A stretch of DNA of 64,000 bases, taken from positions 67,821,995 to 67,885,994 of the forward strand of contig NW_026262690.1 of the NCBI RefSeq assembly GCF_021869535.1, written 5' to 3'. Every line of letters starts with the position of its first letter. Positions within the stretch are counted from its first letter, which is position 1. The position numbers and the translations under genes were made by a program. The DNA comes from Mytilus californianus. Lineage: Eukaryota > Mollusca > Bivalvia > Mytilida > Mytilidae. Positions 36,233 to 49,696 of the stretch are shown one piece after another. The notes below the pieces were generated by a model. The model was not told the origin of the DNA and did not search any database. It was given only the letters and a program-made list of their open reading frames with translations.

Positions 36233-38189
36233 TATATCATGCAAACAACTACAGGTGTATTACTAAAAATAGGCAAAAAGATAAGCAAACTGCTGTCTTG
36301 ATCTTTAAAACACAACAGTGTAATATATTTTGCTTTACAAGTCAACAGTCCTTAAATGTCCATTACAAAAAGGGAAGAACAAAATAATACGTAAACATCT
36401 GTAAATGCATAATTTTCAAATTATTGTGCAAATACATTGTAATGTTGATCTTATTCGGAATAATTAAACTGGTTTAATGCACGCCAATATCACGGGTATC
36501 AAACAATTCTAGGTATTTGTTAAATTGTATTCAGCGCAATGTTAGTTTGAGCTGGGAAATAAAATATATTAGACTAAAGTCTACTTTTTGTAAGTTTGAG
36601 ACATCCTGCAGAGAATCAGTCTATTTGCTCTGTTCTGGCCTTGCGGTCATGAAAATTTCGAGCACGATTATCGTACTCATACTCAGAAATCAACTAATCA
36701 AAATACTGGATTTGTTATTTAGAGCACAAATTTTCTACTCCGAGCACTGAGAAAGTTTTATGACAGAAAGTCTTTTATTGCAGAGGAGAAAACACTTAAC
36801 TGCTCATATTATGCCATGCTGCGTTTCTTTCTTTATTTTTCTGTACTCTGTTGTAGTTCTGTTGACTGTCTGTTCGAATGGTATTGCTGTTTTTGGCTTG
36901 TATTGCTCTTTATTTGTCGTTGCTCTTGTGCAACATAACAAGTTGCTGGCTTACTGGGTTTTTTTGTTGGTTAAATTGAATTCTTCAGGGTAAATTACGT
37001 ATTCCATGAATATATAAATTCAACTTTTAGAGAAGCTAATTTTGAAATTATTTTATAAACATATTGACATCTCTTTCACATTTCACTGCAATTGAAATTC
37101 AGTTATAATAGTTACCATTGAGGCATTCAATAAGTCCATTTCTTAAATTACAGATTTTGAGGCTAAGACTTTGACATTCTATTATCTTAATTGGAATGCT
37201 TCTATTGGAAAGTGTAGATGTGTTATGAATCATGCTGGCGGGAAACTATGCGTATAATTGATCATCATACTCTGGAACAATATTTCCGGTTCGTTTCTGG
37301 TGTCAATTTCCTTTATTGAATCTTAATCATCAAGACGTTTGGTCCATAGTCCTGAGATGTTTTAAATCTTTGGACGTAATGAGTCGTAATCAGAAGTCAT
37401 AGAAGAGCGAAATGGATTTTGTAGGTTAAAACATTTCCAAATAAAAAGTAATTCAAATATGAATAAAGATGTTTTGTACAATTTATCTCAGCGCTTTGAA
37501 TTACTTAAATTGGTTCCAGAAATGCTTTATTGCGTTGGGACAGTTTTCCTTTGGGAACAGGTTTTGTTCGTTTATAAATCAGTATGCTTTTTGTCGGACA
37601 TTGCATAGGCGGATAGTGAATTATTTGTCCATTTGTCCACTTGTCCATACTTAACAATCTAATGAACCTGTATATCATTATGTGACATTATGTGTTAAAT
37701 GGGTGTTTAATTTACTTTATGTCACATATACATGTAATTATAATCTATTTGTATTGATGTCTGTGATTTTTTTGTGATTTATCGGTGTTTAGTGATTTCT
37801 AACTATTCCTATGCATTATAATTGTCTGAAATATTTCAATTATATATTGTTGCGACTTTCTACTTAACTTCTTCGCTTTTATTCCTAACATTATTTTGTA
37901 GTCAGTTGAAAATTGAATATATTCAATCTTTCACTATTTAGAACATATAACTGTAATATGAAAGATCTACAATAAATAAGTATTGCACATGACATCTTAA
38001 TACTGACACTTTTTTTTTTAATAATTTTGAGATTGCGGTCAAAATTGAACTTCAGGGTCATTTCCCTCGTGTAGACTTGGCCATGTTTTACTCCACAATT
38101 TTTTAGGTTTCAGCTGTTCAAAGTTACTATAGGATTCTCTACTTTTTATAGAAGATTTTTTCAAATAATTTGTTTCAAAATATAAAAAT
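36233..38189. other. No gene recognised
   Basis: Chance frames only. Around 36636-36755 the string CCTTGCGGTCATGAAAATTT and what follows look like another mussel repeat, but no second copy is present here to confirm it. Confidence 0.4.
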
Positions 38190-38438
38190 AAAAAGATTTT
38201 ATATGATTGCCCATGAGACAACTATCCACCAGTGGCAAAATGACGTAGATGTTAGCAACTCATGATAGGTCACCATACGACCTTTAATCTTGAGCAAAAC
38301 ACATACCTAATATCAAGCTATAAAAGGCCCCGACACGACAAAATGTTAAATAATTCAAACGAGAAATTAACAGCCTGATTTATGTACAAAACAATAAAAA
38401 GATAAAATATAGCAACAAACGACAACCACTGAATTCTA
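38190..38438 (-). repeat. Family A copy
   Basis: Reversed tail GATTGCCCATGAGACAACTA, then TAGGTCACCATACGACCTTT, AAGCTATAAAAGGCCCCGAC and AACGACAACCACTGAATTC. Confidence 0.82.
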
Positions 38439-41400
38439 TCTGGTGCATCAAATCTGTAGTAGCGAAACATGTTATTATTACCACTAGGTAAACAATTATG
38501 TTGGCGGGATGTAAGCATCCCAACCTTGTTGCGCTGACATGAAAATAGCACCTTTCCATACAAAGTAGTTCCGTAAATATGACTGATAATTTAGCCAACC
38601 TCTTTAAGACTATGTTGTCATCTCTTTTTGTTATTTGTTATTTGTGTTGTTGTGTTGTTTTCCAATTGCCGTTTACCCTCATCTCATTTCATTTATATTG
38701 ATATCAAATGGAAGATGAACCATTTTGATATTCAAGATACATTTTCAGTGAATAATTTGCTTATATGAGTGGAAATATTTAAGCCATTCGAACTGTTTCG
38801 AGTACAGTGATAATGTTTGCCAAAAGTACCAGTATTGGCAAACTACAACAACTTTTAAATTCTGGGAATCTCTTATAAATGTATGCTGAATTTTTATGAC
38901 TAGTTAAGCCAGGATGCAATTTTCTTAGGGTATATATAGCTGAAATCTGAGTAGAACTTTCAAAATAAAAAGACCAAAAATGTTGATACTATTAAATCAT
39001 AAAATGCAAGAGGGCATGGATTAATGGTTTATCCCTCACAAAAACTGCAATTTTTTATAATTCAATTCGATTTTGTTTTTAAAACATGCAATTAAAAATA
39101 TGAGAAATTGATAAGGAAATTTAAGATCACCTACCTCAAGTTAAGCCTTACTCCTTACTGCTTCAGTCAAAGTTGATATCAATTGTTTTTGTTTATTTTT
39201 TTGGGGGTTTACGGGACATTTCTGATTTGGGTGATCTCAAACAGTTTAAATGCTTTAAAGTCTTCAAACTTTTGATCTAAACTTAACGACGAAAACATTT
39301 ATCCAAAAAACACTGGCCAGTTTATCAATTTGGAAACAGATAAAGATTTAGAGGTTCTGGGTTTTTGGTTTCTTAAATCTGTTTTTTCTACTTGTTATAG
39401 TTATCAAACGATGTTTCCATTCTCTATCCTATTAAGTAGATACAGCTTTGGTATTGAATATTGGCTTGATCTAAGTTTTGATTGTAGATTTTCAAAATTT
39501 TTAGGTATTTGCCTTCCAAAACATGGACTCTAGCGCACATATTGAAAGTTATTAAAAAGCATTCATATTACTACTATATTAGAAATTTACATTTGGAGAA
39601 TCTCAATATCTAATTCATTAAAATTAAACAAAATAATCCCTGCACATGATATTTTCGATATTTTTAAGCCAGTATATCAGGACGGGTACCTTTCTCAAAT
39701 GTTACCATTATTTTGAAAAGGGAAAAAGTTATTGTCCACCTAAATCAAAAGTAAACCAATCCTAAATAAAGCACTGGCTGGGGTGAAAGCGAGCTTTTAA
39801 TGACTATATTATTGTTTAAAATAATTTCATAATAATGAGTACTGAAAAGACATTTTTAATGCATTGAGTTTATGATTGCATAATATTTTACCACATTTAC
39901 AAAGACATGCAGTTCCTCTCAATTTAAGATGTGTTTATGAATGAATGGTTTGATTATTAGTAGTTTCTCTCTTTAGCATTATTTTACCAATCATCACATA
40001 AGTGAACAACAGTTTTCATACTTATAATCAAAGAATTCTTGCTTATGTAAAGGCTAATTTGATTTACTTGAACCCACAAGTAGATATTTAAACACATCAA
40101 ATTTGCTTTTATCGACTTTTTATTTTGAGATAATTGCATAAAAGTATATGTGTACGTTATGCCTTATTGAAGCTAATAGAGTCATTGAGATGTCCCGTGG
40201 ATTGGTTCCGATAGATTTTCCTTTCTTGCACGCATTTGTCCTTTTATCAATGGGATTTCCTTCTTGATAACCAAGTGTCCTAAACAAATGGGTAAGGAAA
40301 TTATCAAGTTGAATGAGCATGAGAAAAGCTTAAGTCAATTGTATATACTATTTGATAGAACCGTACTGTGATGTAATTCATTATTTCTTCACAGGTGCAT
40401 TATCTATAATAATTGGGTATTCTAATTAAATTAAGTCTAGTGATCTGCAAATGTATTAACTTTTTCATTTATGCATAATGAAAATGCTGCATAAAAAGAA
40501 TACACAACAAGATAAGAAAAGAAATTATAGTATATATTTAGCAGTATGTGTTAGTTTTCAATTTTCGAAAGCCAAAGTACCATAAAACATTTTGAGCGTG
40601 ACAACCAATGCAAGACGAGTCTAAATCGATAAGTCAAAATCCGGTGGAGTAGCTTTCCAAAATAAGCTAAAACTGTATTCAATGAAAAAATAACAAACTT
40701 TGAACAACCAAGTCAAAAAAGAAGGGACAGTCTTTGTGTTTTTAAATGTATTGTACAGTAATGATATGATATATCCGATCAGTTTGTTTAAGTCTTAATT
40801 TTACTCGATTTTCCTTAACATGGTTTCTTAGGTGTATGCCGGATAGAATTAGCTTGGTTCAAGTCTGATTTGTACTGACAACCCTGGTTTCTTAGTTATA
40901 TACTGAATAGAATTAACTTGGTTCTAATCTGAATTGTACCGACCAGTCGACAAATTTTGCACCAAGTTTGAACAGTTATTGGCGAGATTTGGACAAGAAC
41001 AATTCAGAACATTGATCAAATGAATAAATTAATTTAAGTGATCTATAAGTTTACCGCATGATTGATGGTATCTAAATTTTCGAGCTCTATAGACAACATC
41101 ACCGTACAAATTATGATCGATGAGAAATCCCGTTTGTAATAAGGTTTCTACAGGTACATGTTCAGCCAAACTTCCAAACCAAATCTTTGAAAGAATATAT
41201 AGTAAAGTCTTCAAATAATGTGTGTTAACGAAATCCCTGACTTAATAATTTACCAGTTATTCAAAGATTCTAAACTTCACTACAGACACGGGCATAGAAA
41301 AAAATGTAGGAAAGAAAAATCGCCTCTTTTGTCGTAAATGTGTAATGAGTTTCCTGTGTGCAACCAAAATATTAAAATCTAGAAAAAGACAATTATTCCT

Positions 41401-44400
41401 TATATATTAGCATTTGGTATTAATTTCAAAATCAGACGTTTCCTCCCGTTTACCTACTTTTGATCTGATTACAGGCGTTGGATTTCGAAAATTTCATAAA
41501 AATAAAGTTTGTTTTGTCGAGTTTTCAGCCATTAATTGGCAGTGTTTGCTGATATTTTGTTTGTAATTGTACCAGTACCAGTAGTCACATATAATATGCG
41601 AATAAGTTTAGCTTTGTTTTACATATGTTTTGATTCATCGCGACATTGAACTTTGTGTAAATGATTGTTTCTTATTCAGTTTCCAGCCCTTATTATTTGA
41701 CAATACAATGTAACTCTGTAAGGTGAATAGTCAAATAAGATATGTTAGTTTTGTTCCTTTGACAACATTTTATCCTTTTAAAAACTTAAACAGTTTCCTA
41801 AAAAAATGATAGTTTTTCTGCTTTGTTTTTCAACTTTACTTCCAGATAACAAATTGATTTTTGGAAGTAAGTGCAACGAGTAGTTAAGATCCTTCATAAG
41901 CAAAGCAGCTTTTGACCTAATTATATGATAGGGCGTGGTAAAGGTAACCTATGGCAATTTTTTTTCTGAATGAGGTTCATACATTGTAATAGGTTTCTTG
42001 TATTGGTATTCTTGGGCTCAAATGGTTGCAAATGACATACAAGTTGAATGCTAAATGTTTGTTTTTCAGCAGTTCATTCTGGAAATTATTATAAGAGAAA
42101 ACAATAACAATTGTTTCTGACAGTGTATTTTTACGCCTCTTTCAACTATCAAGTCGCCATGTCTTGTCTTGTCTTATATGAAGATCATGCCTTTCAAAGG
42201 CACACACCTCTGGTTTGAGAGTAAAATAAATGGTGTATTTAACATCCACTAAAAAGTTTATTACACTTAAAAATCTAAAACAGAAGATGATATAGATTTT
42301 ATAAATTCACGCCTTTGAGTGAGCGATCGCAAGCGACTCTTTCCTTTTATTCACAGGGGATGTTAATAATAGCATATTACGTCTATGAAGAAAATTGGTG
42401 GACTTAAACGTTAACATGATCTTATGGCAGTATATTTTTATACTTTTATTTCATACAGAACTCGGTAAAAGATTATCAAATTTATGTGGAAAATAGTAAG
42501 AACATTAAAATAAGTAATATTTTGCTATATGAACCCCCAAAAAATACGCAGAATTCTACGTTTTATTGTCAGCAAAGTTAGTGGGTCTGGAATCTGTCAA
42601 CATGTACAGATGATTTTTTTAAATGTAATTATCAATACTGTACTAAGCATGTTTTACTTAATCAGCGGTGCTAGCATTGGATCTGTACATTTAAGGTTTG
42701 CTGAAATGGCGGCTGATTGCATTATTGAAGTCGTCATTTGGAAATCTTTTGTTCGATTGTTTTTACTCTTAACTGTATAAAAATAACTATGAGTTTATTG
42801 AACTTAATGTGTTTTTATATAAATTTTACTGAGACAGCTGGAAATTATAATGATTTCAAGTTAAAACTAAAATAATTCGGTTTTTTTTTCTCGTTTCTGT
42901 TATAAACAGGATTGTCTTGTCACAGTCTAGCAAGGAAATATATGGGCTACAGAACAAACTTCATTGTGTTTGCGAAATCCTTGTATTTTGCATTCAAATG
43001 TTAACGAACTACCCTTTTCTTCCTTATTTCAACCAAAAATAATTAAGACTGGATGTATTTATCTAATGTGTTTAGAAGACTGAAAAGAAATATATTTGTA
43101 CGAAGCTTAACAATGCTAGACAAATTGATGTACAGCAGAAAGTCGTTTGATAATTAGAATTGTATTCAGGCTATAGTCATTGATCTATAGAGAGTGTCTT
43201 AGAAACACCTGATTCTCTTCAGAGTATCAAAATGCGTTTCCTAATTTGTTTCATTAATAGTTTTGTCTCTATCCCCTTTCAATTTGTAATAAAAGCCAGC
43301 ACAATACGGATTGCCTTAGGTTTCTCCGGTATTTGCATCCGAGGTTTTAAGTCGCATTTAGCAAAGAAATTATTTTCTTTTTTCGCTCCGTATTTCATTT
43401 CCGCACATCAGATGGGGTTTAGTATAAGTAAAAGGATTAATGATCGAATTGTATCTAATAGAAATTTGATGCCATATTACAACATTTCTATGTGAATAAC
43501 AATCGCACGACCAGACCAAAACGAAGTCTCACAATAGTCTTTAGATGGTTCTATTTAATCCGAATTTGTTTAGGGATAAAATATTCTTATTTTCCAAAGA
43601 GTCGAATAATAAGAAACTGATTGTTTTATTTAATAACAGGTCCTTTTTCTGTGAATTAATCAGTTTTGTATTAAATCTCCAGCTTCCTCTGTTTTTAATC
43701 AGTGGAAGACAATCGTGTTCTTTTTAATTTAGATGTGATAGAATTTTATGATAGAAAGAAAGTCTTACAAGTAAGGGGAAGATAATACAACATCTAATCA
43801 CATTATAATCTATGGTTTCCTGAACAAATATCTTTTGATAAATACTTTGTCTTTTCTAAGTTTTCTTGTTGACGCAAAAGAAAATTGGAGAACGGTTTAA
43901 CTTTACAACACCATTGTTGTTAATAAGAAAGAGCTGTTATAGTTTAATTCTGATTTATACAAAAAGCTATTATTTACTGTAAAATGGTTATCTTCATGAT
44001 AGGAAGAATGCTTATAAGTGTAAGATAAGCATGCAGAGTTTAATTATTTTTACAAATAGGATAATTAAAAATGTTAAATCCATTATCAAATTCTAGAAGA
44101 AAATCAAACAATTATTTATACGACACATATTTTATTTTAAAGTAAATTAAGCGCAAAAACACAGATTATCATGATTTATATTAGTCTTATACAAGGGTTG
44201 AAGTCCGTCAGCAAGAAAAAGGTGATTTAAAATGTAAACGAAAGTTACACAAATTCCAAACTGAATAAAAGAATAATAAAAGATTGGACAGACTGTTAAT
44301 ACGTGGGTAAAATCTTAATAGTCAACCAAACATAAAACTATATGGTTAACTAAAAAGTCTACAAATAATAGCACAGTTGCAACAAGATTTATTCCAAGTT

Positions 44401-45697
44401 AAAACAGTTCTTGTACTTTATGGTTTTCCTTTGCAGAAATGGTTGTCAAGAATGTGCTTTATAGCTGCTTATACAAGACATCATAAATAACAATGTGGTT
44501 CTCAACCGGAACAGGCGATAGAACCATGTATAAAGTTATAAATGGACCCCGGAAAAAGGACAAGCAATTAAACAGCGAAAAACAAGGATTGAATATATAC
44601 ACTACATTCCAAAGACGAGCAAATGACAAAAGTGATCAATTGACTCTTCAAATTGAACTATAAATGTGAATATTGAATAAAAAAAATTTATGCATTCGCC
44701 TACTCCTGTATTCAGCTAGTCGAATTGAAATGTAATATTTTAGATCGAAGCTTAATTTTAGACAGACTTGTATAGTATCACATAGTAGTCTAATTCCAGA
44801 ATACTCTAAAATATATTTTAAAAGAATGTCCATTTGGGAGCTTTTGGTGCCCTTTATATATCCAATAATTGTGATAAGTTTCATACCAGAAATTTCTATT
44901 AACTTATAGATTTCAGAAAAACAGCTTGGTCACAGTTTAAGATCATGCAATATATAAGCTTAAGCTTAACCGATGGTCACAATTTGAAGATTTACTATGA
45001 TTGGCATATTCTAGCAGAAATAAAATGTACTTTCGACATTCTTCTAATCGCAGTAAAGAAGAGCAAAGGCATCGCCTAAAACATTTATGTCACTATAAAG
45101 CACGCTTTGTGTGCAAATATCTTTCTGGACGAAAAATCATTGAAGGAAAGTTGAGATGTCGATTTAAAATTAATGCAACAACCATCCTACCAAGGCTGTT
45201 CATGTCTGCTCAACGAGTTTCATCCCTCACTATTTTACAGTACAATTAACAAGTTAGATCGTATTTGTGGTTTACCCCAAACCTAAACCAGACACTGTAA
45301 CAGTATAATGTGAGAATTCTGTTTCAAGAATCTGGATTTAATCATAAATCATCATTAAACTAACAAATAACACAATAGTAGGTGTTGGAAATATCACGTC
45401 GTGTGTCCAGTCACAAATAGTCCATGCATAGTCGGGACCAGAAAAAATACCACAGCAAACCAATGAATAAGTTTCTGAAAAGTTGGCGGACCGATTTGTT
45501 GACTGTCAATGAACAATAAGAACATTCGTAGAATCCAAACTTTGTCTGAAATATTGTTCTAGCTAAGACATGCTTCAAATCGGTTTCAATGTGAGCTCAT
45601 CCAATTTATATTACCTGCCAACCCTGAGAACAGTCGTATGTCCTTCTTTTCATATGAAATTGATGTTAGATTGCTTCTGACTGATGCCAAATTAAGA
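38439..45697. other. No gene recognised (7.3 kb)
   Basis: AT-rich DNA with chance frames. The only structure I can support is the two-copy duplication at 40823-40945. Confidence 0.4.
40823..40945. repeat. About 62-bp tandem duplication
   Basis: GGTTTCTTAGGTGTATGCCG ... GGTTCAAGTCTGATTTGTAC is followed at once by GGTTTCTTAGTTATATACTG ... GGTTCTAATCTGAATTGTAC. The copies are diverged, so the duplication is old. Confidence 0.75.
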
Positions 45698-45779
45698 TAA
45701 AATTGAGAATGGAAACGGGGAATGTGTAAAAGAGACAATAACCCGACCAAAGAGCAGAAAACAGCCCAAGGCCACCATC
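45698..45779 (-). repeat. Family K tail, inverted copy
   Basis: AAAATTGAGAATGGAAACGG then AAAGAGACAATAACCCGACC and CAGCCCAAGGCCACCAT are the reverse complement of the 3' part of 58259-58403. Confidence 0.8.
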
Positions 45780-46301
45780 TTACTTTACATTGTTTTATCA
45801 ATGGAAACTTTCTCAATTATCAATAGCAAAATAATATATATCCTGTTCTAAAACAGACTTTCAGATAGATGATGCCTTCACAAACTTGTTAATCACCAGC
45901 AGTGGCACTATCAATCGTGCAATATAACTAAATCTATTTTACAAATGATGTCCATTTCGAAAAGTCTTTTTCTTCAGTGGGTGCTCCTTTTCCCCTTTTT
46001 CAAACATTAATGTTTTTCTTATGGAAGGATTTTCTTTATTTTCTTCTGGGTGATGTTTTTAGATTTATGCTTTTTCAACTTTTGATTCTTCCCAATATCC
46101 AATATTTGGTATCTAATGCTTTTCAAAATGGGAATACCATAATGGTATGACTTATACATCAACGTTCAGCAAAACAAGTTTTTAATTTAAACTTCAATCA
46201 AAGACTATCCAATTTCTATCTCATATAAAAATGGTGTAGAATATGAACTTATATTATCTACAACTCAAACTTATTGAAAGCAAATTTTGGCTAAATATAA
46301 A
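45780..46301. other. No gene recognised
   Basis: AT-rich; nothing identifiable. Confidence 0.5.
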
Positions 46302-46565
46302 TAAGAAGATGTGGTATGAGTGCCAATTTGACAACTATCCATCCTAGTCACAATGTGTAAAAAATAAACAATTATAGGTCAAAGTACGGCCGTCGACAAT
46401 GAGCCTTGGCTCACACCGAACAGCAAGATATAAAGGGCCACAAACAGACTAGTGTAAAACAATTCAAACAGAAAAACCAACGGTTTAATCTATGAAAAAA
46501 ACGAGAAACGAGAAACACTTCTGAACCACACCAACAAACGACAACCACTGAACAACAGGCTTCTG
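46302..46565 (-). repeat. Family A copy, second subfamily
   Basis: Closely matches 32428-32691 on the same strand, including GTCAAAGTACGGCC and ACGAGAAACGAGAAACACTT. Confidence 0.87.
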
Positions 46566-47065
46566 ACTGTATGTCTCACTCAATATCTTAGGTTGTAGTT
46601 CAATGAAAGCTTTTTTACTTGGCAGACCAACAGCGAAAGCAGTTCTAGTAACCATTCGACTCTGAATAAAAAACTTTTGTCTATTCTTTCTTCTATGAAA
46701 GGGAATGATTTTGAATTTGGTCTGTACCTTGATAATGTTTAATTGTTGCTTGTAAGCAATTATTACATCAGCAGTTCAACCACTACCTGTTTGCCAAAAG
46801 TTTGAATTTTTGTCAAACTTTTCTTGGCTTTTATGGAAGGGAATGATCAATTATGCTTTCGAACATGTGTTCACAAACAAATGCACGCAGCGATGCAGGC
46901 CCAGGCCCAGACCCAGAATTGGTCTTGTTCTTATCATGGAGGTAATATTACTTCCATGTTCTTATAAAGATACTGGCCATAGACATTTTAAGAAAAATAA
47001 TAAAAAGGCTAAAACTGACAGTTTTAAAGCAGATCAATAATGACTAACGAAACTATCTTATGACT
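46566..47065. other. No gene recognised
   Basis: Nothing identifiable. A short GGCCCA/GACCCA hexamer run is at about 46897-46915. Confidence 0.45.
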
Positions 47066-47790
47066 TTACAAAGGGGGAAGATATCAAGGGGGCATTCAAA
47101 AAGAGAATCTGACAATGCATTGGCGAAAAACAAAAGACATCTTAACAAAGACAAATAATACACAGATAACTAAAGACTAAGTAAAAAAGAGAAACTAACA
47201 ATGCATTGGCGAAAAACAAAAGACAACTTAACAAAGACAAATAATACACAGATAACTAAAGACTAAGTCAAAAAGAGAAACTGACAATGCATTGGCGAAA
47301 AACAAAAGACAACTTAACAAAGACAAATAATACACAGATAACTAAAGACTAAGTCAAAAAGAGAAACTGACAATGCATTGGCGAAAAATAAAAGACAACT
47401 TAACAAAGACAAATAATACACAAATAACTAAAGACTAAGTCAAAAAGAGAAACTGACAATGCATTGGCGAAAAACAAAAGACAACTTAACAAAGACAAAT
47501 AATACACAGATAACTAAAGACTAAGTCAAAAAGAGAAACTGACAATGCATTGGCGAAAAAACAAAAGACAACTTAACAAAGACAAATAATACACAGATAA
47601 CTAAAAGACTAAGTCAAAAAGAGAAACTGACAATGCATTGGCGAAAAACAAAAGACAACTTAACAAGAAAAACAATACACAGATAACTAAAGACTAAGTA
47701 CATTATTTTTTGTAACAAAAACTGGGGGTGATCTCAGGTGCACAGGAAGGGTAAAATTCAGCAGTCATGATGAAAGAGATTATGAGTATC
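47066..47790 (-). repeat. Family D copy expanded by an internal 86-bp array
   Basis: The left flank GGGGAAGATATCAAGGGGGC and the right flank CTGGGGGTGATCTCAGGTGC are the two sides of a minus-strand family D copy. In the copy at 33800-34235 they are separated by a single segment of about 100 bases; here by seven tandem units. Confidence 0.8.
47098..47700. repeat. 86-bp minisatellite, 7 copies
   Basis: Units start at 47098, 47184, 47270, 47356, 47442 and 47528, exactly 86 apart, with a seventh at about 47615 after single-A insertions. Each has AAAAAGAGAAACTGACAATG, CATTGGCGAAAAACAAAAG and GATAACTAAAGACTAAG. Identity is very high. Confidence 0.97.
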
Positions 47791-48073
47791 AAATAAAATA
47801 GTTTGCAAATACACTTTTTTCCTCAAACTTTCACTTCCGACATTGAGGACTTTACTTTGACCTCTAAAGAAGCTTAAATAAAATCTGACCAGTTGGACAG
47901 CTTGATTTAATGAAAAAACTCAAAGATCAGATTTTTTACTGAACTGCAGTAGGAAGAGTCAAGTCACTGTAATACTGTTTAAATTATTCATCTATATGTC
48001 AGGATATGCAACTAAAAACTTATTGTGCAAAATATTGAAATGAATGTTAGTCTCTGAAGCAAGATTTTTTTAT

Positions 48074-48835
48074 TGTCTCGCCTGCAACTTTCGTCGCAGT
48101 ATGCGAGACATAGGTATTACTTTACGCGGTGGCGGCGGCGTAAACTATTTGTATAAAGCTTTATATTACAGAAGGTAGAAGACCTGGATGCTTCATACCT
48201 CGTATGCAGATACCTTATGTTACGAAGTTTCCGTCCGTCATATGCCCATTGTCCTTGACCTCATTTTCATGGTTCAGTGACTGCTTGAAAAGAAATTACT
48301 GTTTTTTGCCATGTGAATTTCTCACTTATTATGAGTAATATGATAACTATATTTGGTATATGGGTTTCTTGCAACGTCTACATATGATGTGTCCGTCATA
48401 CAGGGTTAACCTGACCTCGACCTCAATTCATGGATCATTGATCAAGGTTAAAAGTTACGTGATTAGGTCCATTTCTCTGATACTTCAAGCAGCAGGTCAA
48501 CTATATGTGGTGTATGGAATGATTGTAAGGGGTACATATCAGACTGGCAGGTTTCATCTGACCTTTACCTCTTTTTCATGGTTCATTGGTCATTGTTAAT
48601 TTTTTGTTTTGGTCTGTTTTTAATCAATGGGTCACCTATATTTGGTGTATGGAATAATTGTTAGGTGTACATGTCTGTGTGACAGTTTTTATCTGACCTT
48701 GACCTCATTGTCATGGATTTTTAAGAATGTTAAGTTTATGTGATACTTGTAGTAAAACCTTTAAGACTTTCAACATAAAATCAATGGTCAGTAAAACAGG
48801 CATTTCAGCGTGTGCACTCTTGTTATTAATTGTTT
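48074..48835 (+). repeat. Family H element with a degenerate tandem core
   Basis: Opens with a hairpin, TGTCTCGC (48074-48081) and GCGAGACA (48103-48110). Then come about four diverged units of roughly 135-150 bp marked by TGACCTCATTTTCATGGTTC-like blocks near 48258, 48410, 48558 and 48694, each paired with a TATATTTGGTGTATGG-like block. It ends near CAGCGTGTGCACTCTTGTTA. Confidence 0.75.
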
Positions 48836-49384
48836 TTGGCTTTTAACTAGCTTTCAGTAACTGTGAGTACTCTCAAATCGTAAATAAATTGTTAATTTGA
48901 CCTGTTGATACAATTTGTAATGTATTTTTGTTATTTAATGTTTCCTTATTTAGTGTTATATCTCGTCTCACTATTTTTAATATATACCACCTTTGATCAG
49001 TGTTTAGTATGACGATAAATTTTCACTTTTGTTCTCGTACAAGAAACAACAAAATTAATCATTTTGTAAAAATTATTTCGTACTCCATGTATACCTTACA
49101 ACAAAATTATTTTTATTTACCTGTTAACGTTATTTTATTTGGCGGCATTTTGTCCAAGGTTATGGTTGTCTTTCTGATATTGTTTTACATCTAACCCCCT
49201 TGTTTTATTAATTTTGTATTTACATTGTGTCATAGATCAAATTTATTTGTTCAGTGTATGTTCACTTGTTTTTTTTAATATGTCTTTTGATTGAGTTAAG
49301 CCATTTCAATTGATATTTTATAGTGTGTCTTTCTATGTTGTGATGTTACACTATTGTTTCAGGTAGGGTGAAGGTTGGCGCCTA
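48836..49384. other. No gene recognised
   Basis: AT-rich; nothing identifiable. Confidence 0.5.
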
Positions 49385-49696
49385 TTAAAATGTTTAAACC
49401 TACTGCATTTGTTTGCACCTGTCCTAAGTCAGGAACCTGATGTTCAGTGGTTGTTGTATGTTGATGTGGTTCATAAGTGTTTCTCGTTTCTCGTTTTTTA
49501 TATAGATTAGACCTTTGGTTTTCCTGTTTGAATGGTTTTACACTAGTCATTTTTGGGGCCCTTTATAGATTCCTGTTCGGTGTGAGCCAAGGCTCCGTGT
49601 TGAAGGCCGTACTTTGAACTATAATGGTTTACTTTTACAAATTGTGACTTGGATGGAGAGTTGTCTCATTGGCACTCATACCACATCTTCTTAAAT
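49385..49696 (+). repeat. Family A copy, second subfamily, near full length
   Basis: CCTGTCCTAAGTCAGGAACC, TTGGGGCCCTTTATAGATTC, GGTGTGAGCCAAGGCTCCGT and AGTTGTCTCATTGGCACTCA in order. It is the plus-strand partner of 32428 and 46302. Confidence 0.87.

Noticed and set aside
47066-47700. The 86-bp array as a centromeric-type satellite
   Set aside because: Only seven copies, and they are contained within a dispersed repeat copy.
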